From assembly GCA_946699065.1 (NCBI GenBank), contig CAMPDV010000082.1:682001-746000 (forward strand): a stretch of 64,000 nucleotides of DNA. The letters are read 5' to 3'. Of the stretch, positions 58,473 to 64,000 are shown in pieces. The translations under genes were made by a program, and so were the position numbers. The notes under the pieces are model-generated. The model searched no databases, was not told where the DNA came from, and was given only the letters and a program-made list of their open reading frames with translations. Numbering within the stretch: the first letter of the stretch is position 1; each line of letters begins with the position of its first letter. The DNA comes from Loxodes magnus (lineage: Eukaryota > Ciliophora > Karyorelictea > Loxodida > Loxodidae).

Positions 58473-60957
58473 TTATTAAATAATGGAGTTTATTTAATTA
58501 GTTAAAGCACTCAATTACCATAAGCTATTTTAGTTTTTAAATTACTTTCATTACTATTCTTTACTATCTCTACTTAGTTTATAAGTTTATAGGATAATCA
58601 TGCTTTTGTAGTAATTACTTAATATAACTCTTTGATAGTAGTTAACATTATAAGCTACTATCTATTTAATGCAATTATTTCTTATCCTTTCTAATTAACA
58701 AATTAATATATGTTATCTTCTCTGTTCTACTCATAGGTAACTTTGTAAACCTATTTCCATAAAGAAATTAGACTTTATCTTTCCTAGAGTTCAGTTTTAT
58801 ATCCTTATTTATTTTCGCTTTTAAAAGGGTAAGTAAATGAATATGTAATTTGAGTTAGATCTTATTAATGTAGAATTTAAGCGTATTGTAGGAATAAAAA
58901 TAGCAAATTAGTTTAATTTAATTAGCGAAAGTAGTTCTCTTGTTACTTTTTAAAGTATACTCAAATTAATTAAGTTTTATCTCCTCCTTCAAACTAAAAA
59001 TTTATTATTCTTAATATACCAAAAATTAAACGCTTTTAGATATAAAAGTTCTATCTAAAATTAGGCTAATAACAGAAATATGTAACTAGTAGTGTTGATA
59101 TACCTAATGAAAAATTATAGTTAAAGAAGGGTTACTATTTTACTAAAGTGTATATCAGTTATTTATAATTATTAGATCATTTTAAATCAAAAGCCTTATA
59201 ACTATTGCTCATATCAGTGTAGCTATTAATTTGCTAAAGTTAAGCAAGATATTAATTATTGATTGCTTTATGTTTCTAGATAATGCTAATTAAATTAGTT
59301 ATAAGCATATATCTAGCTTTAATAAGAGATTGCTAGTTTTAAACAGGTTCAAAAGACTACTATTGTTCTATATAAAATTAGGGGCTATGGGAATTATTAA
59401 AGCATCTGTTGAATCATTAGTCACTTACTTTTATTTAATTTAATCTATTTATAATCAACCAAGTTCAGAATATCTATACTCTTATTTCTTATTTACAGAT
59501 TCAATTTTCATTCTAAACTCTTAAGAAAAAGCATTAATCTGATGATATAAGCTAGCATATCATGCTATTGCATAAAATGATAAAACTACTTTAGTGATTA
59601 AGGATATAAGAGTCTATTATATAATTAAATAGTAATCTTAGCTCTATAGGTAAAATAGCGTGTTTAACTTATAAAGATGCGAGTCATAAACTAGATAAGC
59701 TAATATAATTTATTAATAAGATCTAAAATTTATTATACTGCAAGTAATTAAATTCGTAGCTAGGTAGCTTTATTATTATATATATTCAATAACTACCTAG
59801 TAAGCTTAGTTACCAAGGTTTGGATATAAAATTTACTAGAGTTTATTTAATGTTTAGGAATTATTCTTAATAGGCTAATACTTAAAATAATCCTTGGGCT
59901 TATTAAATGTTTATTTTATACTCAAAATTAATAAAGAAAGCTAGGTAAAGAGTAGCTATGAGATAACTTTGTTAAAACATATTCTATAAAGCTTCAATAT
60001 TTAGAGTCATTTGCTAAAAGAAAAATAATTGTAAGTATTAGAAAATTAAAGTTTTGTGATCATTCAATAAAGAGATAAAAATTACTATAATATTGACAAT
60101 AATGATGTATTCTGTCTTAGTTATAAATGTAAAAGATAGCTCTATTAAAACTTTTAGTTGCAAGCTTATAATAATTAATGAAGAATAAAAGTAGACAATT
60201 TCGAAGTTAAATTATTATATTAAATTTAAGAAATCCATCTTATATGTTTAATCGTTAATATTAGATCAGTAGATTAAAGCCATCCAAACTTAAAATATCA
60301 CAAAAATATTTATCTAAATAGTAGAAATTTAGTATAATGGAAATAGAATTAAGATTTGTATGCAATAGAAATATAAAAATAATAAGCTTATGAACCAAAT
60401 TTTAATTAAGCTTTTATTTAGTTGCTTTAATTATATTATAAGTGCAATCAGTCAGAAAATACACTTTAATTTTATTTAAGCTCTAAAAACCTTTTTATAT
60501 ATAGCAGCAAAATCTTCTTCTAGTTTGCTTGCTCAAAGTCCGATGCTTTTTAAAATAGTTTTATATAAGAAATAGATTAATAAATCAGCAAGGTTTCATA
60601 TAAGGTAATTAGCTAGAATTTGTCCATTATTCTTGATTATGCAAATGTAAAAGATTGATAATGAATAAGTTTTAAGCAATTTGGTAGTAAGCAAATAGAT
60701 TCATTTTATTTTCTTATATCTATTTGCTAATTTTTATTTTCCTTTAGCTGACACTAATTTTACTACAATTATTAATTTTCCTAGTCTTTTTTAAATAGCA
60801 GACTTGGATCAAAAGCTTAAATGAATATAAGTGTGTAGCTAATATCTCTTTGAATGAGTTGATTTAGGTAGCTAGTTTATTAAAGAACAAGGATTAATAT
60901 AATTCTAATATTTATATCTTTTATATAAACTTAAAAAATCAAATTTGGATCAAGTTT
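58473..60957. other. Long AT-rich intergenic region
   Basis: 2.5 kb with no recognisable gene. Only short stretches of open frame, not protein-like on either strand. Confidence 0.45.
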
Positions 60958-62244
60958 TCAAACTCTTCTAGCTCTTCTCATCTCTCCACCACCTCTTTTT
61001 GGAACGTAATGACTTTTATTTCCACCATCCTATTCCTTTTTAACATAAACTGGTGTATTTTTTGGTACAAATCCAACGTTATTTAGCAAGCTTACTCCCA
61101 TATATTTTTTCAGCTCAGCTGTAATTTCTGAAGTCTATTCTTGTTTTTCTTTGTACTCCTCTACAAAACTTAAATGAGTTTCCATTAAAATCTAGGCCAT
61201 TTCAATACATTCTTAAGTTCCAACAAAGCTTAAATCAACTATCTAGCCTTCAATATTTCCTACAAAATCATTGTTTTCTGGGCTTCTCACTCCAATTCAT
61301 ATATCCAAGATTTTAGATTTACTTTTTACATCTCCCATTGCAAATCTGTGACTTTGAAGCCACTGAGCTTATGTCTGCGATATTTGCTAAGTAATCTTTT
61401 GAATATTTATTTATTCTTTGCACTTTTAAACGTCTTCAAGAACCAAGCCTGTAATGCATATTGTCGTAGTATCTGTTTCACTGCGCATAATATCGATTTA
61501 AACATTGTAAGTTTGCTTGAGTTTGTTAATATTTTCTCCTTTTGCTCCTATTATTCTGCCAACATACTCAGTAGGGATGGTGAAAACTTCGCATTTTTCT
61601 TATTCAGCACGCTATTTTTCTTTTTCGAGGGACTGCTGTTTGGAAATCTACTATTCTTCAAATTGGGTTATTCTTTTTTAATGAGATAAGATAATGTCCA
61701 CTAAGTTTTAGACCATCTGCATATCTTCCTATTTACCAAAAATTTAGACAGCCACTAGTTGATTATTTGTTGGGTGCTGAACAACTGATACAAAAGTATC
61801 TGTCTTATGAGCTATATCTTGGAACGTTTAACTGACACTACTACTTAAAGCCCATTCTTTTAATTATGGCTCTACATTTATTCTGACTTTAGAAAAATCT
61901 TTCATTTATAAAAGTTCTCTTTCATTTGATTGCCTAACTTTCCTTCCTTCCACTATTTCGTCTAGAACTTGTTCATAACCTACATAATGAACATAATAAT
62001 TTTAGCCTCTTGCTTATAGAATTTCTGCTGGACACCATTCTCCTTCAAAAAACACTTCTACTCTCTCGCCAACTTCATAAGATACATATTATTGAGATTT
62101 CATAGGAGCGAGTCTCACCCTTAGAGATGTGAAACTTTCTTCAGAGCCATTTAATTTTACGAGAAAACCTTCATTTTTAATATCTAATAGCTTAGCAGGT
62201 CTCCACGCACCACTTTCCTAGCTCTGAACTTCTACGTTCTCCAT
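60958..62244 (-). CDS. FMRP/FXR-like RNA-binding protein (tandem Agenet/Tudor, KH)
   Basis: Intronless, 428 aa, TGA stop 60958-60960. Two N-terminal Agenet/Tudor-type domains come first (GAWRPAKLLDIKNEGFLVKL with SFTSLRVRLAP; VGERVEVFFEGEWCPAEILQ with YYVHYVGYEQVLDEIV). Then a segment matches the region after the Tudor pair of fragile-X proteins (VRINVEPQLKEWAL and FVSVVQHPTNNQLVAVQIFG). A KH domain follows near residue 225: VFTIPTEYVGRIIGAKGENI with the GxxG loop GAKG, and a second KH-like region after it (DFVGNIEGQIVDLSFVG). The C-terminus is Arg/Gly-rich (PKRGGGEMRRARR), RGG-like. The order is that of FMR1/FXR proteins, which regulate mRNA translation. One UGA is Trp (LDIWIGV). Confidence 0.87.
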
Positions 62245-64000
62245 TACGTTAGTACTTATTTAAAAATAAAATCACAAATTATTTGAAGCAAACTTCTTAA
62301 AATAAAAATGCAAGAACGCTTCATAAAATAAATTAAATCCTTTACCATCTAAATGCCACCCATAACTATTTAATCGCTAAGCAACCATGAACCATCATAA
62401 GCTTAGCATAATTTTAATACTATATAGATAACTCGCTTACCGTCAATCTTCTAAGTAAAGCTATTAATCTAATAGAATCTTTTTAAATAAAAATAATGTA
62501 ACTTACTATTTTATATTTAATGCTATATCACTTTTAATGTCTAACCTAAATGCCTTATCATTCTGCTTATCTCATTATCCACTTCTCTATCTTATTACTT
62601 ATGAAATACTAGCTAATCATTTCAGGTTTGCTATTTAATATCTTCATTTCATAGATTTATCTCTACTATTCCAAGTTGATATTTTAAGTGCGTATATAAT
62701 TAGGAGAGAGTATAAGAAATATAGATTTAAGATAGTAAAAATAAGTTGAAGTAACGAAATGATAAGTTTGAATATATTAGTATAAGCCTTAATAATGAAA
62801 AGTTAGCTTATTTACTCTTAACTATTTCTACCCTAAGTATTCTATAAACCTTCTTATCTGTAAATATAACCCTCTACTTGCTTTTAATATCACTTTAGAT
62901 ATAATAAGTTTAAATTATTTTCTTAAGCTGTCAAAATAACTATCTAGTCTATAACATTATAGTAGGGTGAAAAGTATCTTATTACTAAGTATTTATAAAT
63001 TGCTACTATAAACATAACCTAATTCTAATAAAGCTAAAGAGGATTTATAATGAAACTTTGAGATTTAAAATAAGGCTTTTAGCTTATATTTAGCTAGCTT
63101 CTAATGTTCATATATTATTCCTTAAAATAGAAGTGCATTCTAATATACTTCTATAATCAAAAAATAACTATATAGGCACTTTTATTAAGCCATGTTTATT
63201 TGATACAATTAAACTATCTTAATAGCTGTAAAATAAGCAAATTTAATATATATCATAACCTACTAGCGCTAATTAAGAATGCTATTCATGAACTTTATTT
63301 CTTTAAATTGGCTTCTTTGTTAGGCTAATCGTAATGGAAATTAATTGATTCTAATTAATTTTCCTTTATAACTTTTCTTATAATTTTTCATTTTGAGACT
63401 AATGACAATGGAAGTTGCTTCTAATACTAATCTCAGTCTAAATTATTAATTTTTTAAACTTAAAATGGATAGAAAAATAAGGTAAAATAGGCAATAATCA
63501 TAGTATTTAGCTTTTGAGATTACCTAGCTAGGAGTGAAATTAATTAGATCATAGCAATCAAGCAATGATAAGCATAGTTTAATTTATAGAATGCTTTTAG
63601 TTAGAACACCTAACGCCTTCTGATTACATATAATAATGCTTAGTATTACTACTTTACTACTTACATCTCTATAATAGAACTAGACTAAAGATTGCTAAAT
63701 TAACTATTACCTCTAAATGTATAAAAGAGCTAATAGAAAGACATTATATTAATTTTTAATATAAAACACTTTATTAAAGTAAGCTAAGCTATACATGCTA
63801 ATTACCTCAATTTACTAAAAAAAACAGGAAAACATAAAATCTAAAGTTTTTAGATAATACCTTGCTATTATTCTTCTTTGATAATTTGGATTTACATGAG
63901 AGTTATATATAATAGATTATAGTTTATATTAAATTGCTAAAAGAGAGAAATTAAGGTTAAGGAAAAGTAAAGATTTAGATAAGTTTTAAAGGAATAAATT
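62245..64000. other. AT-rich region to the right edge, no gene seen
   Basis: The plus strand is pyrimidine-rich near 62520-62670, probably the upstream region of the FXR-like gene. The remaining 1.3 kb shows no coding sequence, RNA gene or repeat. Confidence 0.4.

Noticed and set aside
61348-61689. Plus-strand 113-codon ORF
   Set aside because: Antisense to the KH domain of the FXR-like gene.

Overview
The window comes from a ciliate nuclear genome with a non-standard code. Conserved glutamines of ribosomal protein eS1 (RPS3A), dymeclin, SPAG6 and others are encoded by TAA and TAG. TGA is read as tryptophan inside genes, yet TGA is also the stop of every gene whose end can be judged. UAR=Gln with UGA=Trp-or-stop is the karyorelict code (NCBI table 27; Loxodes, Parduczia). 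A 64 kb multigene stretch argues against Condylostoma-type minichromosomes. I infer a Loxodes-like karyorelict; the species cannot be fixed from sequence alone. DNA is very AT-rich between genes and clearly less so in genes. Introns are GT-AG and mostly tiny (16-26 nt), with a few of 34-85 nt. Genes were found by reading all frames with the altered code, because standard translation breaks them at every TAA, TAG or TGA.

Layout. 1-7.1 kb: axonemal armadillo protein SPAG6/PF16 (cut by the left edge), tubulin deglutamylase CCP5 and a membrane alpha/beta hydrolase. 7.7-11.9 kb: F-box-like protein, SPFH/band-7 protein and an unknown three-exon gene. 12.5-14.0 kb: a CCHC zinc-knuckle retroposon flanked by a 15-bp target duplication, inserted at the stop codon of a decayed coiled-coil gene. 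14.4-18.8 kb: membrane-anchored methyltransferase, double-CXXC (LITAF-like) protein, p24 cargo receptor, SRP19 and NTF2. 20.4-26.8 kb: DYRK kinase, PH protein, two small MGQ-CSCC lipid-anchor proteins, NBR1 autophagy receptor and two small ORFs. 27.7-36.2 kb: large coiled-coil protein, RPS3A, ArfGAP and dymeclin. 36.3-41.0 kb: poorly defined AT-rich ORFs, a secreted Cys-rich protein and a membrane-anchored bZIP factor. 41.8-53.6 kb: two multi-TM cyclic-nucleotide phosphodiesterases, a multi-TM orphan and a PKA regulatory subunit. 54.0-62.2 kb: kelch protein, a Q/K/N-rich protein and an FMRP/FXR-like RNA-binding protein. 62.2-64 kb holds no visible gene.

Functional themes are cilia (SPAG6, CCP5), secretory traffic (p24, ArfGAP, dymeclin, SRP19), autophagy (NBR1) and cAMP signalling (two PDEs plus PKA-R within 12 kb). 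No tRNA, rRNA, CRISPR array or telomeric repeat was seen. The strongest points for follow-up are the dual use of UGA (provable by comparing the two PDE paralogs), the 16-26 nt introns, divergent gene pairs with 3-43 bp between start codons, the zinc-knuckle retroposon, and a PKA regulatory subunit with a lipid-anchor-like N-terminus.
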